A stretch of DNA of 64,000 bases from Bacillus sp. es.034 (GTDB taxonomy: Bacteria; Bacillota; Bacilli; Bacillales; Bacillaceae_B): the NCBI RefSeq assembly GCF_002563655.1, contig NZ_PDIY01000001.1, positions 4,450,427 to 4,514,426 on the forward strand, in the 5' to 3' direction. Shown in pieces: positions 1-7,983 of the stretch. The translations under genes were made by a program, and so were the position numbers. Every line of letters starts with the position of its first letter. Within the stretch, counting starts at the first letter, position 1. The notes beneath the pieces were generated by a model. The model was given only the letters and a program-made list of their open reading frames with translations, made no database searches and was not told the DNA's origin.

Positions 1-109
1 TATTTTTTTCATCGTTTTCTTCCTGAAGAAGTAATCGAGCAGATTGTAGAACTCCTTCTGCCCCTCTGTCTGGAAGCTGATGAAGAGGATGTTTTTGATA
101 ATTTAGTTT
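1..109 (+). pseudogene. 5' side of an interrupted unknown gene (start lies outside the window)
   Basis: Frame 1 is open from the first base and reads an acidic, leucine-rich helical segment (HRFLPEEVIEQIVELLL, then EADEEDVFDN). It runs straight into the end of the IS21-family element, where translation stops within a few codons. The other half of the gene is probably 2640-2743, beyond the element. The family is not recognised. No clear target-site duplication was found at the two junctions, so the join is inferred from the open frames and the downstream terminator rather than proved. Confidence 0.45.
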
Positions 110-229
110 TGAGCCACTTTTATAATTAGTGATCATATAAAAAATGAGCCACATGATTTCCAATTCTAGTAACCTCTCTTATGATAGAAAGTGACCAAAC
201 TTACTACATAGTCGAGGGGAAGAAAAAGG

Positions 230-1759
230 ATGATCGAAATGGCTCAATTCTATAATATCAAATTCTTAAAAGAGGTTGAAGGTTTATCACAAAGGCAAAT
301 TGCGACAAAACTTGGGGTATCTCGCAATACCGTAAGTAAGTATTTATCCCAAAATGCAGCTCCTACCACTGTATTAAGAAAAAGAGTATATAGAACAAAA
401 GAATACTCCGCAGAAACTAAAAGAGTCATCCCAATTATTGATCAGTGGTTGGAAGATGATCAAAAACATTGGAAAAAGCAAAAACATACTGCAATTAAAA
501 TTTACAAAAGATTAGTAGACGAATACGACTTTAAAGGGTCAGCTTCTAACATACGTAAGATAGTAGCCAAACGTAAGAAAAAGATCCAAGAAGTTTTCAT
601 TCCACTTGATTTTCAACTCGGCCACCAATTTCAATTCGACTGGGGAGAGGCCGATATTATTCTTCAAGGTAGGACACAACGCATATTCCTCTTTTGCGTT
701 CAGCTTTCCGCCAGTCGAATGCGGTTTGTGAGAGCCTATATTCATGAAAAACAGGAAGCATTCTTGGATGGGTTTGTCCATGCCTTTGAATTCTTTGGAG
801 GAATTCCAACGGAAGGACTACTTGATAATCTTAAAACAGCAGTTGTGAAAGTCCTTCAAGGAAGAGATCGATTAGAACAAGAAACCTTTGTCGGTCTTCA
901 GGCTCATTATGTGTTTAAAGCAGAGTTTTGTAATCCCGCAAGTGGAAACGAAAAGGGACGGATTGAAGGAACTGTAGGATACATAAGGAGAAATGCCCTG
1001 GTTCCATATCCAGAGGTTCAAACCATAGAGGAATTAAACCAATACCTTACGGACTGGTGTTTCAAGGAAGCAAGCAGGACTCACGTACCAAATAAATCTG
1101 AGACTGTACTTGAAATGTGGGAGAAAGAAAAGAGCTATTTATCGCCTCTTCCTCCAATCCGTTTCGAAGCGTGTAAACTCTTATCATGTAAAGTAAATAA
1201 AACATCGCTCATAACTGTTGATACCAATCGTTACTCTGTTCCTTGTCGATTCGCTGGCCAAGAAGTTTGGGCAAAAATTTTTGTCGACCGAGTAATCGTA
1301 GTGGCTCAAAACCAAGTGATCGCTGAACACGTTCGCTCATATGAAAGAAATCAAATGATTACGGTTCTTGATCATTATTTAGAGATATTACTTAAGAAAC
1401 CAAGAGCCATTAGAGATGCGCATGCATTCCAGACTACTGAAGTACCTGATGTATTCAAGCGTTTCCACCTAAAAATGCGTGAACAAGAAGGTGCCGCAGG
1501 AGACAGGAAATTTATCCGACTACTCCTTCTTCACCGTGATATTGGGATGGAGAGGTTAACAAATGCCTTTTTAGAAGCAGAAAAAACGCAAGTTTTCCGA
1601 TATGAGGTTGTACACGAAATAATTCAAAAGCTCACCAATCAAGATATATCATTCCAGCCTCTCCCGACGGACCAAACGCCTATTAGCCTCCTAGATTATA
1701 AAGTTAGTAAGTCTAATATTGAACAATATGGACAACTTACAGGAGTAAATAACAAATGA
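230..1759 (+). CDS. istA: IS21-family transposase IstA
   Basis: This is the DDE-type transposase of the element, which acts with IstB to cut and join DNA. Residues 1-45 hold a helix-turn-helix (LSQRQIATKLGVSRNTVSKY). The integrase core follows, with the first Asp in FQFDWGEAD (about residue 136), the second Asp in GLLDNLKTA (about 200) and the Glu in KGRIEGTVGYIRR (about 247). The C-terminal part carries the usual beta-rich domain. The length of 509 residues is normal for the family. Its last four bases overlap the istB start (ATGA), so the two are translationally coupled. ATG at 230 lies behind a purine-rich stretch; ATG at 239 is an alternative start. Confidence 0.9.
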   Translation: MIEMAQFYNIKFLKEVEGLSQRQIATKLGVSRNTVSKYLSQNAAPTTVLRKRVYRTKEYSAETKRVIPIIDQWLEDDQKHWKKQKHTAIKIYKRLVDEYDFKGSASNIRKIVAKRKKKIQEVFIPLDFQLGHQFQFDWGEADIILQGRTQRIFLFCVQLSASRMRFVRAYIHEKQEAFLDGFVHAFEFFGGIPTEGLLDNLKTAVVKVLQGRDRLEQETFVGLQAHYVFKAEFCNPASGNEKGRIEGTVGYIRRNALVPYPEVQTIEELNQYLTDWCFKEASRTHVPNKSETVLEMWEKEKSYLSPLPPIRFEACKLLSCKVNKTSLITVDTNRYSVPCRFAGQEVWAKIFVDRVIVVAQNQVIAEHVRSYERNQMITVLDHYLEILLKKPRAIRDAHAFQTTEVPDVFKRFHLKMREQEGAAGDRKFIRLLLLHRDIGMERLTNAFLEAEKTQVFRYEVVHEIIQKLTNQDISFQPLPTDQTPISLLDYKVSKSNIEQYGQLTGVNNK

Positions 1760-2514
1760 CAACTGAACTTTTATTAGACCACCTTACTAAAAAACTTCGG
1801 ATTCCCATGATCGCTGCCCAATATCGTTCACTCGCTAGAGAAGCTGAAGAGCGTAATTTCACCTATGAAGAGTACCTGTTGGCTTTATTAGAAAGTGAAT
1901 CTGAATCTAGAGAAGAGAATCAAAGACAAAGAAGGCTTAAGCAAGCGGCATTCCCTATCCACAAAACATTAGATAGTTATGATTTTAGTTTGATGCCCAG
2001 TTTGAATAAAAACCGGTTTCTTACCTTGTCCAAAGGGGATTTTGTGGAGAAAAGGGAAAACATCATTTTTTTAGGAAACAGTGGGACCGGAAAGTCCCAT
2101 CTCGCAACGGGAATTGGCATTGAGATGATTAAAAATGGCTATAAGGTAAAATTTATCTCAGCAGCTGAGCTAGTAGAAGAACTCCTATTAGCTAATGAAG
2201 AATACAAGCTTGGAGCCTTGGAGAAACGGTGGCTCAAAATTGATTTAATCATTGTAGATGAACTTGGATATGTACCATTTACCAAGATAGGAGCTGAGTT
2301 ACTGTTCCAATTTTTTGCCGGACGATATGAACGTGCGAGCGTAATGATCACTACTAATCTAGAATTCACAGAATGGACGTCCATCTTCGGAGACGAAAAG
2401 ATGACAGCAGCTCTGCTTGATCGACTTACCCATAAGGCCCATATTCTCCTACTCAACGGAGAATCGTACCGGTTTAGACAATCTATGAAACAAAAAGATG
2501 AAAGTAATAAGTAA
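1756..2514 (+). CDS. istB: IS21-family ATP-binding helper protein IstB
   Basis: This is the AAA+ ATPase that works with IstA in target selection and strand transfer. It has a DnaC-like fold. The Walker A motif is GNSGTGKSH near residue 110 and the Walker B motif is LIIVDELGY near residue 170. The N-terminal helical part (residues 1-75) matches the IstA-interacting region of the family. The length of 252 residues is normal and the frame is intact. It overlaps istA by four bases and is followed about 13 bases later by a long perfect hairpin. Confidence 0.9.
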   Translation: MTTELLLDHLTKKLRIPMIAAQYRSLAREAEERNFTYEEYLLALLESESESREENQRQRRLKQAAFPIHKTLDSYDFSLMPSLNKNRFLTLSKGDFVEKRENIIFLGNSGTGKSHLATGIGIEMIKNGYKVKFISAAELVEELLLANEEYKLGALEKRWLKIDLIIVDELGYVPFTKIGAELLFQFFAGRYERASVMITTNLEFTEWTSIFGDEKMTAALLDRLTHKAHILLLNGESYRFRQSMKQKDESNK

Positions 2515-2527
2515 GAGTGCGACGCGA

Positions 2528-2569
2528 GGGATTTAGGGGGGTGCCCCTCGGGGCACCCCCCTAAATCCC
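2528..2569 (+). repeat. Perfect 20-bp GC-rich hairpin behind istB
   Basis: Bases 2528-2547 are perfectly complementary to 2550-2569, leaving a two-base centre, so the real loop is probably 4-6 bases. The stem contains a run of six G. It directly follows istB and lies inside the element. No T-run follows, so it is not a standard terminator. It may stop ribosomes or transcription read-through, or protect the mRNA end. Confidence 0.75.
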
Positions 2570-2639
2570 CATGCATCCCACATATATGGTAATAACTCAG
2601 GAAGAAGTGGCTCACTTTTGAAGTGATCGCTCTGGCTCA

Positions 2640-2743
2640 AATCAAAGTTGACAAATACAGAGGAAGATTTAGACCAGGATGATCTTGTCAGACAAGCTGT
2701 TACAATTATCGAAGCTCAGTTAGAAGGAAAGAGTTTTAAGTAA
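2640..2743 (+). pseudogene. 3' side of the interrupted unknown gene
   Basis: After the element, an open frame reads TNTEEDLDQDDLVRQAV and then IIEAQLEGKSFK, ending in TAA at 2741-2743. A terminator follows at once. This looks like the C-terminal tail of the gene whose earlier part is at 1-109, since both are on the plus strand and acidic. The family is not recognised. Confidence 0.45.
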
Positions 2744-2747
2744 CTCA

Positions 2748-2785
2748 CACAGCCATCGAAGTAACTAATTTCGATGGCTGTTTTA
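2748..2785 (+). terminator. Rho-independent terminator of the interrupted gene
   Basis: The ten-base stem CAGCCATCGA (2750-2759) pairs with TCGATGGCTG (2771-2780) and is followed by TTTT. It lies a few bases after the TAA at 2743, which supports the reading of that tail as a real gene end. Confidence 0.8.
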
Positions 2786-3103
2786 ATACATAATGGAGAT
2801 ATTGGCTCTATGCAATGCATTAAGTGGCTCTATTATCCGCACTTGGTGGCTCAAAAGTCCGCTCAAGCGGCTCTTTCCTAATGCAATACTCAGCCCGGAA
2901 GCCTCCAATGTCTTCTCAGGAAAAAGAAATTCCTCAATCCATTTATCCGTCATTTCTTCCTCTAACGGACAGACTAGCCCCTTCTTTTCGGCCAGGCCGA
3001 TGATCTCAGTTACTTTTTGACGAGAATGACCAGTACTTGAGGCTATACCTCTAAGGCTGATTCCCTCATCGTGTAACTCCAATACCTTTCGATAATGAAT
3101 CAT
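2783..3103 (-). pseudogene. Truncated IstA N-terminus of the relic element
   Basis: Residues 1 to about 70 are a typical IstA beginning, with a helix-turn-helix (ISLRGIASSTGHSRQKV) and the conserved segment MTDKWIEEFLFPEK. After about residue 70 the similarity ends and the frame runs into the repeat array of the opposite end, giving a meaningless tail. The DDE core is absent, so the product cannot transpose. It could still bind the end repeats. A GGAGG sequence lies upstream of the ATG at 3103. Confidence 0.7.
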
Positions 3104-3255
3104 ACAAAAAATACCTCCTGTATATTAATGACACACCCGAAGGTGTGTGCTCACTAATTATACAGAAGGCATAGTGGTAAACAGCTTGTCATTTGCTGGT
3201 ACATTCCTTGTCACTAGGTGGTAAATAGAATGTCATTGGTGGTACAATTCACTGG
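2797..3255 (-). mobile_element. Relic of a second IS21-family element, internally deleted
   Basis: The region holds the first part of an istA gene (minus strand) and repeat arrays at both ends. The copies of TGGCTC or CGGCTC start at 2803, 2825, 2847 and 2868. The copies of TGGTA start at 3175, 3197, 3219 and 3240, each of the first three followed by TGTCAT or TGTCAC. The spacing is 21-22 bases, two helical turns, as expected for transposase binding sites at IS21 ends. The rest of istA and all of istB are missing. The outer limits are approximate. Confidence 0.6.
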
Positions 3256-3423
3256 CCGTAATCATCGAGAAAATTGAAGCTTATTTTAGAAGTGTTCAAC
3301 TCGTTTAAGAAAAGATAGATAAGACCATAGAGATAACTAATCTCATAGATATTAATTATTTGAGGACAGGTATCTCTATGGTTAATTCTATATAGGAAAT
3401 TGTAATGAAATATCAAACCATAA

Positions 3424-3455
3424 AAAATCATTCAGGAACTCTCCTGAATGATTTT
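3424..3455 (-). terminator. Terminator of the GIY-YIG gene (symmetrical)
   Basis: The 14-base stem AAAATCATTCAGGA pairs with TCCTGAATGATTTT around a four-base loop. T-runs occur on both strands. It sits nine bases beyond the stop codon of the minus-strand gene ending at 3465. Confidence 0.85.
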
Positions 3456-3464
3456 AAATCAACA

Positions 3465-4940
3465 TTAGAAACTATGTTCCAAATTTCCCTGCTCCTCTTT
3501 CTTAAGACTTTGACTTTGATGATACTCCACTGCTTTCAGCGTTGTAGTAAACTCCACTGTCGAATCTATATCTTGAACCAGCTTTTGCAATTCCTCTACA
3601 TCCGTATAAAAGAATTCTTTTCTTAGGTTAATTTTATTAACTCGGTTAGTCTCAAGCCTTTGATGAAGTTCTTGTTCTAATTCTACTGCATTGTCACTGA
3701 ACACCATCGCATGAACATCAAATTTGAACGGAACCGAGGCATCACCAAGCTCATCTATTCGATCCATTGGATTCAATCTTCTCGTCATACCGACTTTGAA
3801 TGTCTTTTCTCCAAACGAACCTAAATTAGATATGATATAAACATATCCAGCCCTTCCGTTTGCTCTCTTAACAATTTCTTCTTTTTGTTCTTCAAGTTGA
3901 TCCACTTGAGTCTGAAGTTCTAGTAATCTTGCTTGAAGTGCTGCGATTTTATCAATGTCTACCTCTTTTTCAAGAAGGGCCTTGTTCTTAGCCATTTCGT
4001 TCAAGTATTTCTCTTCTTCCTTTTCAATTTTCTTTCTTTCCTGTTCCAACTGTCTTTTTTCTTCAGCCTCTTGACGCATTTGTTCTTTGATTCGGCGCTG
4101 TTCTTCTTTTTCCTTTTCCTTCTGGATATAATACTTATATTCTATTCTGATTGCATTAATGTATAACGGCTCCAACTCTGATAGAAAACGAGTGATGGTT
4201 GATAAAATACTCGCATTTCCTTCCCCGCAAATGATTAAGTACTTATTGATTAGGGCTTTCGTGTTTTCTTCTGCTTTCTCGATATTCGAGTAACTTAAAG
4301 TGTATAAGATGTTTTGTAGCTCAGCCTGCAATCCTATTACCATCAGATTATAGATTGTCTGATTGGCTTTTGTTGTATAACGGGATTGATAAGTTTTCAA
4401 CAGATTCTTGATTATTCGATTATTGGCTGTCATTTCTTTCCGAAGTAACTTGGAATCCTTATGGTGAAGGTCTAAGTTAACAATCGTATCCAATACGCCA
4501 TCCCTTAATGATTCTTCCAGTATCTCAAGTTCCTTTTGGATTTCATCAAGGTTAATGGTCGTTGGAAACCTTTCAATTAGATTCTTAATTCCCTGACTCT
4601 CAGTGCTGAATTTCCTCGTATTCTTTACTACTTTTGCAAGATCCGTACGCTTATTTGTCAGGTCCTCTTCAACTATTTCTAAGTTCCTTTCATACTCTCT
4701 CTTTTTGGTGGTAAGCTCAGATAGTTCTTTTTCTACGATTCTTTTTAATGAGGCCGCTTCTTCCCGTGCAGCTGTAATGATGAGGTCTCTCTCATCTTGA
4801 AGGGATTCCTTCACTTCTACTGTTACTTCTTCTATTAGCCTCTCCCTGTCTTTTATCTTTTCATCTATTTCCTTTAGCTGTTTCTCTTTTAAAGGTAACG
4901 TCTTGTTGATGGTGAGTAACTCTTTTATCTTCTTGAACAT
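3465..4940 (-). CDS. Coiled-coil protein with C-terminal GIY-YIG (T5orf172-type) domain
   Basis: The protein has 491 residues. Residues 1-140 are a charged coiled coil, followed by a helical middle region resembling DUF4041, a second long coiled coil (about 285-365) rich in E, K and Q, and a GIY-YIG nuclease-like domain at about 375-475. That domain shows GYVYIISN, then TFKVGMTRR and later ELEQELHQRL, which carry the usual Tyr, Arg and Glu positions. Proteins of this layout are common in defence islands and phages, and a DNA-cleaving role is inferred only. AGGGGGAAGA precedes the ATG. It has its own terminator and stands apart from the next gene by about 200 bases. The target is unknown. Confidence 0.8.
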   Translation of the reverse strand: MFKKIKELLTINKTLPLKEKQLKEIDEKIKDRERLIEEVTVEVKESLQDERDLIITAAREEAASLKRIVEKELSELTTKKREYERNLEIVEEDLTNKRTDLAKVVKNTRKFSTESQGIKNLIERFPTTINLDEIQKELEILEESLRDGVLDTIVNLDLHHKDSKLLRKEMTANNRIIKNLLKTYQSRYTTKANQTIYNLMVIGLQAELQNILYTLSYSNIEKAEENTKALINKYLIICGEGNASILSTITRFLSELEPLYINAIRIEYKYYIQKEKEKEEQRRIKEQMRQEAEEKRQLEQERKKIEKEEEKYLNEMAKNKALLEKEVDIDKIAALQARLLELQTQVDQLEEQKEEIVKRANGRAGYVYIISNLGSFGEKTFKVGMTRRLNPMDRIDELGDASVPFKFDVHAMVFSDNAVELEQELHQRLETNRVNKINLRKEFFYTDVEELQKLVQDIDSTVEFTTTLKAVEYHQSQSLKKEEQGNLEHSF

Positions 4941-5136
4941 TCATTCTTCCCCCTATTAATTAACTTTTTCCTATAAATAACACTATTTTGTTATCCATTA
5001 CATTTAGCACTAATTTCTTACTCGCAAGCAAGGAACATTGAGAGGTCAACTATAAACATGCTATCTCAATATGATATAATTGTGTTTTTGTTATCTCCAA
5101 TATTTCGATATAATTTAATTTTTCACTACAAATTAT

Positions 5137-7923
5137 TTATATTCTTACTTCAATCTCTGTGAGCTTCAACATACAATAATGCCAAGCATATTTATCCATT
5201 AATTCTTCATTACCATATAATTCACTTTGCAATATTGTAAATATCCTCTTTAATTTTTTTATCATATCTTCTTTTATTTCATTATTATTAATATACTCCA
5301 CATTGTTAAGGGTATATCGGAAAAAATTAAAGTGCTTTTGCTCAATTCTATTATTATTTACTAGAAATTCTTCCAAGTCATCTACATCTTTAATTATTTC
5401 TGAAATTGTATGATTTTTATTAGTTAATTCGAATCTCTGTTCATTATCAATTCTTACTTCCGATAAATTTAATGTAATATTTTCTTTCAAATTCATAACC
5501 TTAATAAAATGATTTACATTACTTTTATAAAATTGAAATGATCTTAAAAACAAAGTATTGTTATTCTCCTGTAATTTTGAATAGATATAATCTATGATGT
5601 GTTCAAACTCACTAATAAAATCACCTGAGTGAGAGGACAATTTTTTTTCAGGAATTAATGCTATTAGTTCTTCATTTAATGCCTTTAGCTTAAGTGCCTT
5701 TTCAAAATTACTTTTTAAATTGCTCAACGAAAATTTGTTATCTTCTATATTCAACATCCATATCAACATTTTCAAATCATTTTGAATACCCACTATTAAA
5801 GGAAAGTCCATCTTCTCTAAAAGGTTAAAAGCAACAGTTTCTTCATTTTTACTATTAAAACTTAAATTAGAAGTTTCCATCAATTTTAAAAGTGCTTCTA
5901 AAAAAATTGGAGCATTAATAAGTTTATTTCTCTGGGCGGTCTCAAGTAATTTAAAGATATCAATAAGATCTACTTTACTATTTTCAGCCATGGTAATAAC
6001 GAGCCCAGTCAATTTATATATTCTATCAAAAAGAATATCATCTGACTCTTCTCCAAAATGAACATAATTGATAGCCTCTACATACATTCTTATATCACGA
6101 ATTTCCATAGCATCGACACTTTTTTCATTATTATCCAACTCTTTTAATATCTCCTCATGTTTATTCTTAACCTTTAAGAAAATATCTTTTGATATTTTGT
6201 TAGAGAATATTATAGAATCATAAAAACTGTGCCTTTTCTCATTTAATATCCTTTCATTATCAAAGATAATAATGCTGCTTTGTTTTTCATTTAACAAAGA
6301 GAATATAAAACTATTTTGATTTTCTGAAAGAAACCTCGAAAAATCGCCTAATTTAATTAGTTCTTCAAATTCTTCTTTGTATATCGTCTTAAATATACTA
6401 AGTTTAAAAATCAACTCACTTATTTCAATATCTTGGTTTTCATTTACTATTTCATTGATGAGATCATTTTCTATAAAATCAAAAATTTCCTTAACTTCAC
6501 TAATAATTTTTTTCACATATCTAGCATTGCTACATTTTTCTTTAAACTCACTTAAATTATTTTTAATATCAGCTAATTCTTTAAAAATATTATTATCGTT
6601 TATATTTCCTTTTTGTTCATCTATTATAGTTTCTTTTGTTTGTATAAGTTTGTTTATATTTTCTTCGATGCTGGATAAATAAAGACTACAGTTATCTTTT
6701 AACGTATTAACCTCACCATTAATAAACTGCAAGTTATAATGTGGTAATATTTTATCAATATAGTGATTAAAAATTTCACTATTTTCTACTTTACTTAACT
6801 CAAATTTTTTGTTTATAAATTTTTCTAAGTATTCATTATTTATTCTATTAGAGATAATATTTTTATAATCTACAATGAATATTATCGTAACACCTTTTAA
6901 GTCTACAATTTCTTTAATGAACGTTAGTATGCTGTACACTGTGTCTTCTTCAACTCTGTCCAAGTCATCCACTAATATGTATATTCTTTTGTTATCAGAT
7001 ACTAATTGTTCAAGGTTTTGCTCTAATTTTAATTTATATTCTCTTAAATCCTCTTTTTGCTGTTGGGAAAAACCATTAAAAAAACTATTCATTAAATTGA
7101 GATGTTTAAAATTCACAAACTTAACTAGTAAGTTAAAATAATCACTGTATGCAGAGCCTTTACCTGTATAGATTCCATTGTTTGTCAAAATTACTTCCAC
7201 CTGGTTAAATACATATTCTAAAAGTTTCTCTCTTGAATCCAATATCATAGGCTGAATAAATATAATTTCACTGTTCTTGTTTTCAAGTCCTTGTTTTAAC
7301 ACATTTACAAAACTAGTCTTCCCTTCTCCCCAAGACCCAGTAATAGCAACCGCATAAGGGTCAGCAGTGTTCATATTCAGTAAATAGTTGAATATTCTAA
7401 TGTATTCCTTCTTTCTTGAAGGGAATAAATCTTCAAATGATAATATTGGCAAATCTGATTTAATATTAGGTTGGTATTGTTTTTCTTTCTCATTATTACC
7501 TTGAAATCCTATCCAAAAAATAATTAAAATAAATAAAATAAGCAAGTTCCATAACAAACTGTAATTATTTATTATGGCAGATATAAAAAATAAAATAGAA
7601 ACTATATATAATATCTTTAAGTAGTTTGAGACAATAGGTTTTATTGTCTTATATAAAATTAACTCCTTGATAAATAAACCTGTAACAAAAATAAGTATTA
7701 TAACAAATATTTTTAATAGGCTTTCTGAATGAGTAGCTAAGGGACTACCTACCACCTTTAACAAGACACCTAAAGAAATAGCTATCAATATATGCAAATA
7801 TAATGTAATTATTTTTTTCTTTTCAATCCTGAATTTTTTATGTATATTATCTACGACGAGCAACATAAGGGCGATAACCCCTATGACTAAAAATACATTA
7901 TATAAACTTTGCAATATCCTCAT
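5137..7923 (-). CDS. Membrane-anchored KAP-family P-loop NTPase
   Basis: The protein has 928 residues. About four or five hydrophobic segments fill residues 1-145 (for example FLVIGVIALMLLVV). A KAP-type NTPase domain follows, with Walker A GSWGEGKTS at about 190-198 and Walker B YILVDDLDRVEED at about 313. The KAP family is described as P-loop NTPases with membrane segments inserted in or near the ATPase domain. The remaining 500 residues are helical and unassigned. The gene is very AT-rich compared with the dextran locus, which fits transfer. Several KAP proteins occur in defence islands, so a membrane-linked defence role is possible but not shown. The start is uncertain because GAGGG lies very close to the ATG. 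Confidence 0.75.
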   Translation of the reverse strand: MRILQSLYNVFLVIGVIALMLLVVDNIHKKFRIEKKKIITLYLHILIAISLGVLLKVVGSPLATHSESLLKIFVIILIFVTGLFIKELILYKTIKPIVSNYLKILYIVSILFFISAIINNYSLLWNLLILFILIIFWIGFQGNNEKEKQYQPNIKSDLPILSFEDLFPSRKKEYIRIFNYLLNMNTADPYAVAITGSWGEGKTSFVNVLKQGLENKNSEIIFIQPMILDSREKLLEYVFNQVEVILTNNGIYTGKGSAYSDYFNLLVKFVNFKHLNLMNSFFNGFSQQQKEDLREYKLKLEQNLEQLVSDNKRIYILVDDLDRVEEDTVYSILTFIKEIVDLKGVTIIFIVDYKNIISNRINNEYLEKFINKKFELSKVENSEIFNHYIDKILPHYNLQFINGEVNTLKDNCSLYLSSIEENINKLIQTKETIIDEQKGNINDNNIFKELADIKNNLSEFKEKCSNARYVKKIISEVKEIFDFIENDLINEIVNENQDIEISELIFKLSIFKTIYKEEFEELIKLGDFSRFLSENQNSFIFSLLNEKQSSIIIFDNERILNEKRHSFYDSIIFSNKISKDIFLKVKNKHEEILKELDNNEKSVDAMEIRDIRMYVEAINYVHFGEESDDILFDRIYKLTGLVITMAENSKVDLIDIFKLLETAQRNKLINAPIFLEALLKLMETSNLSFNSKNEETVAFNLLEKMDFPLIVGIQNDLKMLIWMLNIEDNKFSLSNLKSNFEKALKLKALNEELIALIPEKKLSSHSGDFISEFEHIIDYIYSKLQENNNTLFLRSFQFYKSNVNHFIKVMNLKENITLNLSEVRIDNEQRFELTNKNHTISEIIKDVDDLEEFLVNNNRIEQKHFNFFRYTLNNVEYINNNEIKEDMIKKLKRIFTILQSELYGNEELMDKYAWHYCMLKLTEIEVRI

Positions 7924-7944
7924 CCCTCAATTTTCTTTTTAAAT

Positions 7945-7982
7945 TAAGAAAGAAAGTCACTTGACTTCCTTTCCTTAATTAT
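7945..7982 (-). terminator. Probable terminator of the DUF3427 helicase gene
   Basis: An imperfect inverted repeat (AAGAAAGAAAGTCA against TGACTTCCTTTCCTT) lies just after the stop codon at 7984 on the minus strand. Confidence 0.5.
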
Positions 7983-7983
7983 T

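Larger units (their letters stand above)
110..2639 (+). mobile_element. IS21-family insertion sequence, complete
   Basis: The element holds overlapping istA and istB genes between ends that carry inverted copies of a GAGCCAC motif. On the left the motif is at 111-117 and 145-151. On the right the complement GTGGCTC is at 2607-2613, with a degenerate copy ending near 2639. Paired internal repeats at each end are typical of IS21-family transposase binding sites. Both genes are intact, so the element may be active. The exact ends are inferred from the outermost TGAGCC/GGCTCA motifs, and no direct target repeat was recognised. Confidence 0.8.

Noticed and set aside
539..781. Minus-strand open frame inside istA
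   Set aside because: It is antisense to the conserved integrase core and has no start signal.
3131..3148. ACACACC-CGAA-GGTGTGT hairpin as a terminator or riboswitch
   Set aside because: It has only a seven-base stem and no T-run, and lies upstream of the relic istA start. It may affect translation of that stump, but nothing more can be said.
3175..3250. 22-base periodic repeats as a CRISPR array or plasmid iterons
   Set aside because: Units are short, imperfect and contain no unique spacers. They lie at the end of an IS21 relic, where transposase-binding repeats are expected.
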